Source of the DNA: Methylomonas sp. LL1
GTDB taxonomy: Bacteria > Pseudomonadota > Gammaproteobacteria > Methylococcales > Methylomonadaceae
Length of the DNA stretch: 64,000 nucleotides
NCBI RefSeq assembly: GCF_015711015.1
Contig: NZ_CP064653.1
Coordinates: 4,278,001 to 4,342,000 of the forward strand
Direction: 5' to 3'
Below, in pieces: positions 17,839 through 26,906 of this stretch. Position 1 is the first letter of the stretch. Every line of letters begins with the position of its first letter. A model generated the notes under the pieces. The model ran no database searches. It was not told the DNA's origin and worked only from the letters and a program-made list of their open reading frames with translations. A program made the position numbers and the translations under genes.

Positions 17839-19170
17839 TTGCAAAATCAGGACGAAATCAACCGTTTGAAAACCGTGGTTCAGACTATTCTGGACGAAGC
17901 CAAGCAACAAGGTGCCAGTGCCGCCGAGGCCGCGTTCAGCGTCGATAACGGCCTGTCGGTGTCGGCTCGTTTGGGCGATGTGGAAACCATCGAATACCAC
18001 TGCGACCAGGGCATAGGTGTCACTGTCTATTTCGGCCGGAAAAAAGGCTCGGCCAGCACCAATGACGTGTCGCCCGATTCCTTGAAGGAAACCGTCAAGG
18101 CTGCTTGCAGTATTGCCCGCTATGCCAGCGAGGATGAATATGCCGGCTTGCCCGATCCGGACAGGTTGGCCACCGAATTTCCCGATCTCGACCTTAATCA
18201 TCCTTGGGCAATCGATGCCGAAAATGCCATTACGCTGGCGATCGAGTGCGAAAACGCCGCGCGCAGTTATGACAAGGCTATCAGCAATTCCGAAGGCGCT
18301 TCGGTCAATAGCCATCAAGGTACCCGTGTATTCGGTAACTCCCTGGGATTTTTGCAAGGTTATCAATCCACTCGGCATTCTATTAGCTGTGCGGTATTGG
18401 GCGGTAGTGGCGACGCGATGCAGCGTGACTATTGGTATAGCGTGGCGCGCAACCCGGTCTTGATGGAGTCGGCGCGCTATGTCGGCGAAAAGGCCGCGCA
18501 ACGCACGGTTGCACGTTTGGATGCCCGTAGTCTCAGTACCCGTCAGTGTCCGGTATTGTTCGCGCCGGAAATGGCGTCCGGCTTGATCGGCACCTTATTG
18601 GGGGCGATCAGCGGCAGTAGCCTGTATCGTAAATCCTCATTTTTGCTGGATAGTTTGAATACCTCCATTTTGCCCGATTTCGTCCGGATACATGAGCAGC
18701 CGTTATTGGTCGGTGGCTTGGGTAGTGCCAGTTACGATGCCGAAGGCGTGGCAACTCAGGCGCGAGACATTGTTAGTCAAGGCATTTTGCGCTCCTATAT
18801 TCTGAGTACCTATTCGGCCAGAAAATTGGGTATGCAAACCACCGGTAATGCCGGCGGCGTGCATAACCTGATCGTTGAGCCGGGTGAAAACGATTTCGCC
18901 GGCATGTTAAAGCTCTTGAACACCGGGTTGCTGGTGACCGAATTGATGGGGCAGGGCGTTAATCGCGTTACCGGCGACTATTCTCGCGGTGCGACCGGGT
19001 TTTGGGTGGAAAATGGCGTGATTCAATATCCGGTGCAGGAAATTACCATTGCCGGTAATTTGAAAACCATGTTGCGTAATATGGTGGCCATTGGCAAGGA
19101 CGTGGATTTGCGCGGTAATATTCAAGTGGGTTCGATTTTGCTGGAGCAGATGGCGATTGCCGGCGAGTGA
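17839..19170 (+). CDS. pmbA: Metalloprotease PmbA (TldE)
   Basis: 443 residues starting with TTG at 17839 behind GAAGAG; the start is not certain. PmbA lacks the zinc motif and partners TldD. Typical blocks: RLGDVETIEYHCDQGIGV, SSLYRKSSFLLDSLN, DYSRGATGFWVENG, and GNLKTMLRNMVAIGKD. The two genes form an operon interrupted by a short dispersed repeat. Confidence 0.94.
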   Translation: MQNQDEINRLKTVVQTILDEAKQQGASAAEAAFSVDNGLSVSARLGDVETIEYHCDQGIGVTVYFGRKKGSASTNDVSPDSLKETVKAACSIARYASEDEYAGLPDPDRLATEFPDLDLNHPWAIDAENAITLAIECENAARSYDKAISNSEGASVNSHQGTRVFGNSLGFLQGYQSTRHSISCAVLGGSGDAMQRDYWYSVARNPVLMESARYVGEKAAQRTVARLDARSLSTRQCPVLFAPEMASGLIGTLLGAISGSSLYRKSSFLLDSLNTSILPDFVRIHEQPLLVGGLGSASYDAEGVATQARDIVSQGILRSYILSTYSARKLGMQTTGNAGGVHNLIVEPGENDFAGMLKLLNTGLLVTELMGQGVNRVTGDYSRGATGFWVENGVIQYPVQEITIAGNLKTMLRNMVAIGKDVDLRGNIQVGSILLEQMAIAGE

Positions 19171-19265
19171 TGCTGAAAGTAAAAGTGTTGATCGGCATCG
19201 CTGTGTTTGGCTTGACCTTGTTCAATCCGGCCTTGGTAAGATTAATGGAGTTAATGATCCAGTAA
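19170..19265 (+). CDS. Candidate 31-residue membrane peptide overlapping pmbA stop
   Basis: ATG overlaps the pmbA stop as TGATG. Encodes a 31-residue peptide with one hydrophobic stretch (VLIGIAVFGLTLFNPALV) flanked by Lys and Arg, a plausible single-pass microprotein. No homologue known to me; the overlap could be chance. Confidence 0.3.
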   Translation: MLKVKVLIGIAVFGLTLFNPALVRLMELMIQ

Positions 19266-19361
19266 TTTTACAATTAGGCCGTAGTAACCTTTTTATACGC
19301 CGATATTTCCGTCTAACAACTGAATTCGGCTCGGTGGCCCAAGCCAATTTTGCGGATAGCG

Positions 19362-20657
19362 ATGGACAAAAACAGCAACGATTTATTGATAGACTCGGTC
19401 GAACTGGTAAAGATTGATGTCAAGAATCTGAAAGTCGGCATGTTTGTCTCCAAACTGGATCGGCCCTGGCTGGAAACCAAATTTTTATTTCAAGGGTTTG
19501 AGTTAAGAAATCAGACCGATATTGAAAACGTGCAAAAACAATGCGATTTTGTATTTATTGATGTCAACAAACAGTCCAAGGTTCCTCAATACGTTGCCCG
19601 AAATACCGGATACACCAAGGATTATCTCGAACATGTCGACCCGCCGGGTAAGCGCACATCGTTCAAGCAAGAAATAAAAAGAGCCGGAGTCATCCATCAT
19701 AAAGCCAGTTCGCTGGTGAAAACCTTCATGGAAGAGGTGCAATTGGGTCGCCCGATTAATGCGGTGGCGGCCAAGAAGGCGGTGTCGGCGTGCGTGGACA
19801 GTGTGTTGAATGCGCCGGATGCTTTGTTGCTGATGACGCAATTGAAAAAGCGCGACGAATACACCGCGCAGCACAGCATGAATGTCTGTATTTATTCGAT
19901 TGCGCTGGGCCGGCAAATCAATCTGTCGACCGAAGAGCTGAATAATGTCGGTTTGTGCGGCATGATGCACGATATGGGCAAAATGCTGGTTCCGCTTGAT
20001 ATTTTGAATAAGCCGGGGCAGCTAACAACCGACGAATTGCCGGTGATGCAAAGTCACACCACCAAGGGTTGGAATCTTTTGTTGAAAACCAGCGGCCTAT
20101 ATCCGGGTGCTATTGACGTTGCTCATATGCATCACGAGCGCTTGGATGGCGCTGGTTATCCTCGCAAATTAAGCGCCGAGCAGATCACGCCCTATTCGCG
20201 CATCGTGGCGATTGCCGATATGTACGATGCGGTCAGCAGTGACCGGGTTTATAAGCCGGGCAAGTCGCATCTGGAAGCTATCAAAATTATGACCGACGTT
20301 AGCGGGGGACACCTCGATCCGGCGTTGACCATGAAATTCATCGAGTGTCTCGGTATTTATCCGGCCGGCAGTATCGTCGAGCTGGCCAGTGGGCAGATCG
20401 CCTTGGTGTTGGAGGTCAATCCCAAGGCCAAGCTGAAGCCCAGGATTATGATCATACAGGAAAAACTGAATAAACCCTGCCTGGAGTATGTGGTCGATTT
20501 GGCGATGGTCAGCCAAAATGTCGATGGTCGGCAATTTGCGATCAAAAGGGTGCTTCGGCCCGAAGAATGCGGTGTTGATTTGCTCAATTATTTACAGGGA
20601 GGGTTGTTTGAAAAATTGCTGGACGGTGGCCTGCATCAGGAATTAGATCAAAATTAA
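19362..20657 (+). CDS. DUF3391 / HD-GYP domain protein (putative cyclic-di-GMP phosphodiesterase)
   Basis: 431 residues from ATG 19362 (a TTG lies 12 bp upstream). N-terminal DUF3391-like part begins VDVKNLKVGMFVSKLDRPW-like text near residue 20. The HD-GYP domain spans about residues 145-330: RDEYTAQHSMNVCIYS, HDMGKMLVPLDILNKPG, HHERLDGAGYPRKL and ADMYDAVSSDR. All metal ligands and the GYP triplet are present, so hydrolysis of cyclic-di-GMP is expected. No membrane or receiver domain. Confidence 0.92.
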   Translation: MDKNSNDLLIDSVELVKIDVKNLKVGMFVSKLDRPWLETKFLFQGFELRNQTDIENVQKQCDFVFIDVNKQSKVPQYVARNTGYTKDYLEHVDPPGKRTSFKQEIKRAGVIHHKASSLVKTFMEEVQLGRPINAVAAKKAVSACVDSVLNAPDALLLMTQLKKRDEYTAQHSMNVCIYSIALGRQINLSTEELNNVGLCGMMHDMGKMLVPLDILNKPGQLTTDELPVMQSHTTKGWNLLLKTSGLYPGAIDVAHMHHERLDGAGYPRKLSAEQITPYSRIVAIADMYDAVSSDRVYKPGKSHLEAIKIMTDVSGGHLDPALTMKFIECLGIYPAGSIVELASGQIALVLEVNPKAKLKPRIMIIQEKLNKPCLEYVVDLAMVSQNVDGRQFAIKRVLRPEECGVDLLNYLQGGLFEKLLDGGLHQELDQN

Positions 20658-20668
20658 ATTCCGGTAAT

Positions 20669-20741
20669 GGAGCGGCTAATACCGGCAGGGTATAAGGGCC
20701 GCTCCAGCAGGTTTAAAGCAGACGTCTTGTTTTTGACGTCT
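20669..20741. terminator. Two tandem hairpins between convergent genes
   Basis: GGAGCGGC/GCCGCTCC arms at 20669-20705, then AGACGTC/GACGTCT arms at 20720-20741 enclosing a T-rich loop. They lie between the convergent HD-GYP gene and pyrD and can terminate both. Confidence 0.6.
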
Positions 20742-20743
20742 TA

Positions 20744-21766
20744 TCAGTTTCCGGAAAGATTTTTCAAAATCTCTTCGATCATCGCGGGTCCCTTATAAAT
20801 CAGGCCGCTATATACTTGCACCAAGCTGGCGCCCGCCTCGATTTTTTCGCGGGCATCACTGGCGCCAAGAATGCCTCCGGCGGCAATAATCGGCAGTTTG
20901 CCGTTTAATTCCGCCGCCAAACCTTTCACTACCCGTGTCGAACTGTCCTTGACCGGCGCACCGCTCAATCCGCCGGCTTCGTTGGCATGGATATGGCCTT
21001 GCACTTTGTCGCGGGCGATTGTGGTGTTGGTGGCGATTACGCCGTCAATGCCGAACTCGACCAGCAACTCGGCAATATGGCGAATCTCGTCATCGGTCAA
21101 ATCCGGTGCGATTTTGACCGCAATCGGGGTGTATTTACCATGTTGGCTTTGCAGTTTCAGTTGTTCCTGTTTCAGTGCGTCCAGCAAATGCTTGATCTCG
21201 TCTCCTTGCTGTAATTGCCGCAGGTTTTTGGTGTTGGGCGAGGAAATGTTGATCGTTACATAGCTGGCCGGCAGGTAGCTTTTACGCAAGCCGATCAAAT
21301 AGTCCTCGGTGGCATTCTCCAGCGGCGTATCCGCGTTTTTGCCGATATTGATGCCTAAAATGCCCCGATAGCGTCGGTTTTGTACCTGTTGCAGCAAATG
21401 GTCGATGCCGAAATTGTTAAAACCCATCCGGTTGATGATGGCCTGATGTTCGGGTAGGCGGAACAAACGCGGTTTGGGATTGCCGGGCTGCGGGCGAGGG
21501 GTGACGGTGCCGATTTCGATGAAACCGAAGCCCAGTGCGGCCAGCGCGTCGATATAATCGCCGTTCTTGTCCAGTCCGGCGGCGAGGCCAAGTGGGTTCA
21601 TAAAATTCAGCCCCATCACACTGATAGGCTGATCGGTCGATCGTGCCCGGTTTAATGCCGACAAGCCGGTTTGTTCGGCTAGTTTCAATAATTTGAGGGT
21701 GACATGATGGGCCGTTTCCGGATCTAGGCTGAATAACAACGGGCGCAATACGGGATAAAAATTCAT
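20744..21766 (-). CDS. pyrD: Dihydroorotate dehydrogenase (quinone), class 2
   Basis: 340 residues from ATG 21766; the frame stays open far upstream through thiO but that part is not pyrD. N-terminal membrane-associating helix [24 protein letters not shown]-site [20 protein letters not shown] region, catalytic serine in [11 protein letters not shown], and C-terminal [13 protein letters not shown]. It oxidises dihydroorotate to orotate with quinone at the inner membrane, in pyrimidine synthesis. Confidence 0.96.
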   Translation of the reverse strand: MNFYPVLRPLLFSLDPETAHHVTLKLLKLAEQTGLSALNRARSTDQPISVMGLNFMNPLGLAAGLDKNGDYIDALAALGFGFIEIGTVTPRPQPGNPKPRLFRLPEHQAIINRMGFNNFGIDHLLQQVQNRRYRGILGINIGKNADTPLENATEDYLIGLRKSYLPASYVTINISSPNTKNLRQLQQGDEIKHLLDALKQEQLKLQSQHGKYTPIAVKIAPDLTDDEIRHIAELLVEFGIDGVIATNTTIARDKVQGHIHANEAGGLSGAPVKDSSTRVVKGLAAELNGKLPIIAAGGILGASDAREKIEAGASLVQVYSGLIYKGPAMIEEILKNLSGN

Positions 21767-21771
21767 AACGG

Positions 21772-22863
21772 TTACCGGTTCAGAGCATAAGAAGTGGGAT
21801 TGATTGCGGGAGGCCTTTGCAAAATCAAGTCGGCCAGCAATCGGGCGGAGGCCGGCCCCATCACCAGGCCATTGCGAAAATGGCCAGCATTGACGCTGAG
21901 ATTGTCGATATCGGGATGGAAGCCTATGTAGGGAATGCCATCTGGCGTACCGGGGCGTAACCCCGCCCAGTGTTCGCAGACCGGGTAATTTTTTAAGTCC
22001 GGCAGTAGATTGATGGCAAAGTTGAATAGGTTTTTCCTGGCTTCGTGGGTGGTGACTTTTTCGAATCCGGCTTGTTCCACCGTGCTGCCGGCCAGAATCT
22101 TGCCATCCCGGCGCGGGATTAAATAGCGATCGCCATCCAGAATCATATGCGTCAATGTGTCCGGTTTTGCGTCGAACAGCAGCATCTGTCCGCGTACCGG
22201 TTCGATCGGTAGCTGTACCGATGCCTGCGGTAGCCAGATATTTAATAAGTGGCTGGTCCAGGCGCCGGCGCAAACGATGACCTGGGCGGGTTTGAAATGG
22301 TGTTGCGTGGTCTTGATATTGGTTAAGCGGCCATGGTTTATTTCAACGGCGCTGATTTCGGCCTGCTCGATAAAGCGGACGCCGAGTCGCAGTAAAAAAG
22401 CTTTTAAGGATTTTAGCAGGCGTGGATTGCGGGCCTGGGCAATATCGGGTAACCACAAGGGCTGGTCGACGTCGGTGTTCAGGTTTTCCAGCAGTGCTGT
22501 CGGATTGGTTTGGTAAGTGATGTTGCGGTTTTGGCACCAGCGGATAGCCGAAGCGAAATCCGGGTTTTTGCAAATCAGCATTCCGCACGGACGCCATTCC
22601 GGATCGATACCGGTGGCGTCATGCAGTTCGCGGCTCAGTGTCGGATAGCTTTTTAGACTGGCGATTACCAAGTCTGAAATGGCTTCGGCCTGGCGCCAGG
22701 GATAAATCGGCAGCAAGATGCCACCACCTGCCCATGAAGCTTCCCGGCCTAAATCGGATTTGTCTATCAAGGTAACTTGCCGACCGGCCATTTGCAGTTC
22801 GCGCGCGGTCAATAAACCGCTGATGCCTCCGCCTATGATCAGGATATCTATGTCTTGGTTCAT
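21772..22863 (-). CDS. thiO: Glycine oxidase ThiO (FAD-dependent)
   Basis: 363 residues from ATG 22863. Rossmann FAD motif [18 protein letters not shown] at the N-terminus, [25 protein letters not shown], and C-terminal [19 protein letters not shown]. ThiO makes the glycine imine used for the thiazole of thiamine. It ends 5 bp before pyrD starts. A generic D-amino-acid oxidase is the alternative, but the GGGI and GHFRNG blocks favour ThiO. Confidence 0.88.
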   Translation of the reverse strand: MNQDIDILIIGGGISGLLTARELQMAGRQVTLIDKSDLGREASWAGGGILLPIYPWRQAEAISDLVIASLKSYPTLSRELHDATGIDPEWRPCGMLICKNPDFASAIRWCQNRNITYQTNPTALLENLNTDVDQPLWLPDIAQARNPRLLKSLKAFLLRLGVRFIEQAEISAVEINHGRLTNIKTTQHHFKPAQVIVCAGAWTSHLLNIWLPQASVQLPIEPVRGQMLLFDAKPDTLTHMILDGDRYLIPRRDGKILAGSTVEQAGFEKVTTHEARKNLFNFAINLLPDLKNYPVCEHWAGLRPGTPDGIPYIGFHPDIDNLSVNAGHFRNGLVMGPASARLLADLILQRPPAINPTSYALNR

Positions 22864-23082
22864 CTGAAAACAGTCTATTGGGTTATGGTTCAAAGTAACA
22901 CGAAATCGCTGGCAGCGGCTTGTTGCGTGATGGAATCGCCACTTATAAGCAGGCTTTGGCGCTAGGTTTTGTGCTGATTTTGTGTATTAGGAGCAACTTA
23001 TTTCCTCTTGTGCGGATTTTAAACTAAATGTTGTTTTTTTTTAACATTCGATGATTTTTCATTATGAGTATTTTGCAGGTTA

Positions 23083-23096
23083 TTGATATAAATCAA
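23083..23096 (+). promoter_or_regulatory. FNR/ANR-type binding site (TTGAT-N4-ATCAA)
   Basis: TTGATATAAATCAA is a perfect match to the FNR consensus. It is about 140 bp upstream of the outer-membrane protein gene in a 371-bp AT-rich gap (22864-23234) with no other gene. A possible promoter TTGCCT-N17-TATCTA lies at 23180-23208, too far for classical class I or II activation from this site, so another start or repression is possible. Confidence 0.6.
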
Positions 23097-23234
23097 TTTT
23101 TTTAAACAAAAAAAATAAGCCTAAAACTTGTAAGGCCGGGGTTTTGCTGCTAGTATTGCCTTCGTAGAAAAATACTGTGTTGCCTTAAAGCTAATAGCAG
23201 ACTATCTAACAACAATAACCCTTGGGGAATGACA

Positions 23235-24164
23235 ATGATTTTGAACAAAACACAATTAGCGCTGGGTATCGCCGCAGCGTCTTTAGCCATGGCCTTTGTT
23301 GCCCCGGTACAAGCGGCGGACACCAAAGCCGAGCGTGTTGCCGATGCGGCGGCCAGAAAAACCGAAGCGCTGGAATCTCAAATGCAACAAATGGCTGACC
23401 AAATGCAAGCCATGCAAGCCGAATTGAGCCGCGTCAAAGCCTCTTCCGCGCAAGCATCCACCGAATCCGCCAAGGTTCAAGAATTGGATAGCTGGATGGC
23501 TTCGATGAAGTCGGCGCCCGCCGCGACAAAAACCAAAGACAACATGGTGTTCTTCCGTGGTGGTTATGCAAATCCTGATAACAAACGCGGCGGAACTCTT
23601 GATCCAACTTCTGTTGCAGGTGTTGCCACCAATAGAAACGGTGTTACAACAGGTGCGATTTCAGATAGCGACGCTTGGTATTTCGGCGCTGGTTTCGACT
23701 TTAGCCTGAGCGACGATTTGTTCGGTATTTGGGATGGCACCGAGGTGCTGGCCGAGTTGAATGTAGAATACAAAGAATTGGCTGATAAGAAACCTAATGG
23801 TCTTTCCGCGCAAGAAGTTGCTGTTGTGAATAGTTTGGGCTTTAATATGCCTAATGCCAATACCGAAAGTGCGACTGTAAACCAGTTGTCTGTTTCCGCT
23901 TCGCCAAAAATCAAATTCATGAAAGGCAGCAAATTCCGCCCATGGTTGATTCCGGTTGGTTTTGACATCAACGTCATCAGTCCGCCATCCGATGCGATTA
24001 CCGTGTTGAACACCGGAATCCAATTCGGTGCCGGTGCGGATTACAACTTGTGGAAAAACCTGTTCGTGGGCGCCGATGTGCGTTATCACTATTCTACCGA
24101 CGATATCGATGGTGTTCGTACCGACGGTATGACTGCCGGTGGTTACTTGGGTATTGGTTTCTAA
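23235..24164 (+). CDS. Predicted outer-membrane beta-barrel protein with N-terminal coiled coil
   Basis: 309 residues from ATG 23235, which has GGGGA at a 6-bp spacing; ATG 23229 is too close to it. Signal peptide ends VAPVQA. Residues 35-80 are a Gln/Ala-rich coiled coil (LESQMQQMADQMQAMQAEL), as in porins anchored to peptidoglycan. The rest has alternating beta-strand character and ends with Phe (GGYLGIGF), the Bam recognition signal. Specific family not recognised; an OprO/MtrB-type or OmpW-like barrel is possible. Probably under oxygen-responsive control given the upstream FNR box. Confidence 0.82.
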   Translation: MILNKTQLALGIAAASLAMAFVAPVQAADTKAERVADAAARKTEALESQMQQMADQMQAMQAELSRVKASSAQASTESAKVQELDSWMASMKSAPAATKTKDNMVFFRGGYANPDNKRGGTLDPTSVAGVATNRNGVTTGAISDSDAWYFGAGFDFSLSDDLFGIWDGTEVLAELNVEYKELADKKPNGLSAQEVAVVNSLGFNMPNANTESATVNQLSVSASPKIKFMKGSKFRPWLIPVGFDINVISPPSDAITVLNTGIQFGAGADYNLWKNLFVGADVRYHYSTDDIDGVRTDGMTAGGYLGIGF

Positions 24165-24188
24165 GCTTAGAAATCAAGCTTAAGTCCG

Positions 24189-24219
24189 AAAAGGGGAGGC
24201 GAAAGCCTTCCCTTTTTTT
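24189..24219 (+). terminator. Rho-independent terminator after the outer-membrane protein gene
   Basis: AAGGGGAGGC and GCCTTCCCTT arms (one G-U) around a GAAA tetraloop, then seven T residues. Strong terminator 25 bp after the stop codon. Confidence 0.9.
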
Positions 24220-24304
24220 ATGTCTGTTGGTTGGTGATATACTCAGTTGCTTTGTAAAGCGGGCGTTGTATCGGTTTTATCGCATTTTATTCGCTTGGTG
24301 AGTA

Positions 24305-25249
24305 ATGCAATCTCTTTATCCTGACATTTCACCCTTCCACACTTTCTTCCTGGAAACCGACAGTATTCACCAGGTTTACGTTGAACAATCCGGCAATCCG
24401 GCCGGCATTCCGGTGATTTTTTTGCATGGTGGTCCTTGTTCCGGCACCAAGCCGGATCATCGGCGTTTTTTCGATCCGGAACGGTACCATATTATGCTGA
24501 TGGATCAGCGCGGTTGCGGGCGTTCGCAGCCGTTTGGCGAGTTGGAGTCTAACACCACGCAGGATTTGCTGGCGGATTTGGAGGCGATTCGGAAGCAATT
24601 ACGCATCGATCAATGGTTGTTATTTGGCGGTTCTTGGGGGGGTACGTTGGCACTGTTATACGCCCAGGCCTATCCGCGGCAAGTATTGGGGATGATATTG
24701 CGTGGCGTGTTTCTGGCGCGTCGGACAGACATGGAATGGTTTTTACAAAACGGCGCGAACCGCATTTATCCGCAAATTTGGAAGGAAATGCTGGATGCAG
24801 TGGGTGCTGAGTCGGGGGAGCAGATTTTGCCAAAATTATGTGATGCGATATTTGGCGATGATCAATCCGCGGCGGAGCGTGCCGCATTGCATTGGCAATT
24901 ATGGGGAGGTCAAGTGGCCTTGGGTGCCGACTTTTTACCCAATGATCTGGCGCTGGATTCACGGGCGGTCAAGCAGGTGCAAATGGAACTGCATTATGCG
25001 CGCAACGCTTATTTCATTGCCGAAGACCAGATTCTGCAAAATTGCGCGGCATTACGGGATATTCCGGCTATCATTATCCATGGGCAGAACGATTTGACCT
25101 GTCCGCTGGAGGCTGGTTGGCTTTTACATCGGGCCTTGCCGCATGCTGGCTATCGGGTTTTACCGAATGCTGGCCATGTTGCCAAGGGCGAGGAAATGAT
25201 AGATGCCTTGGTCGCCGCCAGTGATCAAATGGCAAGGATTCTGTCTTAA
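24305..25249 (+). CDS. pip: Proline iminopeptidase
   Basis: 314 residues, alpha/beta hydrolase S33 family. Oxyanion HGGPCSG near residue 39, nucleophile elbow GGSWGGTLAL near residue 108, GRYD-equivalent HGQNDLTCP near residue 258 and catalytic His in NAGHVAKGEE. It removes N-terminal proline from peptides. The DQRGCGRS motif is typical of Pip. Confidence 0.92.
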   Translation: MQSLYPDISPFHTFFLETDSIHQVYVEQSGNPAGIPVIFLHGGPCSGTKPDHRRFFDPERYHIMLMDQRGCGRSQPFGELESNTTQDLLADLEAIRKQLRIDQWLLFGGSWGGTLALLYAQAYPRQVLGMILRGVFLARRTDMEWFLQNGANRIYPQIWKEMLDAVGAESGEQILPKLCDAIFGDDQSAAERAALHWQLWGGQVALGADFLPNDLALDSRAVKQVQMELHYARNAYFIAEDQILQNCAALRDIPAIIIHGQNDLTCPLEAGWLLHRALPHAGYRVLPNAGHVAKGEEMIDALVAASDQMARILS

Positions 25250-25263
25250 ATATCAGGATAAAC

Positions 25264-25851
25264 ATGGCAAAGATAAAGCGACTGGTCATTGCAATGACCG
25301 GAGCTACCGGTGCGATTTACGGTGTGCGCATGTTGCAAGTGCTGAAGGAGTTGCCGGAATGGGAGACACATCTGGTGATTTCATCCGCGGGTTTGGTCAA
25401 TTTGAAATACGAGCTGGATATGGATCGTGCGGCGTTGTATCAATTGGCGGATGTCACGCACGGCATTAACGACATTGCGTCGTGTATCGCCAGTGGTTCG
25501 TTCAAAACCGAGGGGGTGGTGATTGCGCCGTGTTCGATGAAGACGCTGGCCGCGGTTGCGCATGGGTTTGGCGATAATTTGATTTCTCGTTCCGCCGATG
25601 TGGCGTTGAAGGAAAGGCGAAAAACGCTACTGGTTCCACGAGAAACGCCGTTGAACTTGGCGCATATCCGTAATATGGCGGCCGTTACCGAGATGGGGGG
25701 TATTATTTTTCCGCCAATGCCGGCGTTTTACAATAAGACCGACTCCGTCAAGGCTATGGTGGACGAAGGTGTTGGGCGCATCCTGGACATGTTTGGGGTG
25801 GCGGTAGAGGGGCTTTACACGCCGTGGAATGGTTTGACCGGCGAAAAATGA
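25264..25851 (+). CDS. ubiX: Flavin prenyltransferase UbiX
   Basis: 195 residues. Makes prenylated FMN for the UbiD decarboxylase in ubiquinone synthesis. Motifs: MTGATGAIYGVRML, SSAGLVN, APCSMKTLAAVAHG, and VPRETPLNLAHIRNM. Located 14 bp after pip. Confidence 0.95.
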   Translation: MAKIKRLVIAMTGATGAIYGVRMLQVLKELPEWETHLVISSAGLVNLKYELDMDRAALYQLADVTHGINDIASCIASGSFKTEGVVIAPCSMKTLAAVAHGFGDNLISRSADVALKERRKTLLVPRETPLNLAHIRNMAAVTEMGGIIFPPMPAFYNKTDSVKAMVDEGVGRILDMFGVAVEGLYTPWNGLTGEK

Positions 25852-25955
25852 AAGTGACTGAATATTTTGATGGATTCGCCGCGTATTTCGAGGTGAGTTT
25901 GAGTAAAAAACAATCAAAAAAGAAAATTAGCGGTAAATGGCAGGCTTTCAATTGA
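25848..25955 (+). CDS. Candidate 35-residue basic peptide overlapping ubiX
   Basis: ATG overlaps the ubiX stop as ATGA. Encodes a 35-residue peptide with an aromatic N-terminal half (EYFDGFAAYFEV) and a Lys-rich C-terminal half (SKKQSKKK). The tight overlap suggests coupling, but no family is recognised. Confidence 0.3.
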   Translation: MKVTEYFDGFAAYFEVSLSKKQSKKKISGKWQAFN

Positions 25956-26108
25956 CAGGGTACCTTGTTCTGATTTAGAGTTGCTGCCAGCTTTTTTATT
26001 GCCCATCAACCACGGTTGTTTCCTTGCCTACTTTGGGTAAGGTTTTCCAAGTGTTGATCGGCGGCCCTTATAACAATAACTGTAACTGTAACAATCGGAG
26101 CACATCTC

Positions 26109-26756
26109 ATGGCAAGACCATTAATTCAAATGGCGTTGGACTCACTGGATTTCGACCAAACCGTAGCATTGGCTGATCAAGTAGCGCCTTATGTGGACAT
26201 TTTTGAAATTGGTACCCCTTGCATCAAATACAACGGTATCAATCTGGTAAAAGAACTGAGAAATCGTTTCCCGGACAAACTGTTGTTGGTTGACCTGAAA
26301 ACCATGGACGCTGGCGAATACGAAGCTGGCGCTTTCTATGCTGCTGGCGCGGATATCTGCACCGTATTGGGCGTATCCGGACTGGCAACCATCGCCGGCG
26401 TAATCAAAGCGGCTAAAAAACATGCCGCCGAAGTTCAAATCGACTTGATCAACGTGGCCGACAAAGCAGACTGCGCAAGAGAATCCGTGAAATTGGGCGC
26501 GCAAATCGTCGGTATTCACACTGGTCTGGATGCACAAGCGGCTGGCCAAACACCATTCGGCGACTTGAATGACATCGCTCGTCTGGGTCTGGGCGTTCGC
26601 ATTTCCGTTGCCGGCGGTATCAAACCCGCAACCGTTCAACAAGTCGTTGAGGCCGGTGCAAACATCATCGTTGTTGGCGCGGCTATCTACGGCGCGCCAT
26701 GCCCCGCAACAGCTGCTCGCGAAATTCGCGAACTGGTTGACGCTGCAGCTGCATAA
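26109..26756 (+). CDS. hxlA: 3-hexulose-6-phosphate synthase
   Basis: 215 residues; the formaldehyde-fixing aldolase of the ribulose monophosphate cycle, joining formaldehyde to ribulose 5-phosphate. Seen: MALDSLDFDQTVAL, the metal-binding LLVDLKTMDAGEYE (DxKxxD), and phosphate-binding VAGGIKPATV and VVGAAIYGA. ATG has CGGAG 10 bp upstream. The leader contains four TAAC tetranucleotides at 6-bp intervals (26071-26092). A possible -10 box TATAAC is at 26069. The usual partner isomerase (hxlB) is not adjacent. Confidence 0.96.
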   Translation: MARPLIQMALDSLDFDQTVALADQVAPYVDIFEIGTPCIKYNGINLVKELRNRFPDKLLLVDLKTMDAGEYEAGAFYAAGADICTVLGVSGLATIAGVIKAAKKHAAEVQIDLINVADKADCARESVKLGAQIVGIHTGLDAQAAGQTPFGDLNDIARLGLGVRISVAGGIKPATVQQVVEAGANIIVVGAAIYGAPCPATAAREIRELVDAAAA

Positions 26757-26794
26757 GCCTGCTTTGGCATCACCTAGCTTTTCTTAAGCAAGCC

Positions 26795-26830
26795 GAGGAC
26801 GAGTGGCAAACGCCACCCGTCCTTTGTTCG
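26795..26830 (+). terminator. Probable terminator between hxlA and tkt
   Basis: GGACG-A-GTGGC pairs with GCCAC-C-CGTCC around AAAC, with one internal A-C mismatch, followed by TTTGTTC. Suggests hxlA is transcribed largely on its own, allowing very high expression. Confidence 0.6.
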
Positions 26831-26906
26831 TTTTAAAAACCAGAATTATTAGCGGCAATTGCGCCGCACACTCAGCATTCATCACACGTTTAAAAAGGAG
26901 ACTAAC

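Noticed and set aside
20744-22273. A 509-codon frame starting inside thiO and ending as pyrD
   Set aside because: Only the part from ATG 21766 is PyrD; the upstream part is thiO read in another frame.
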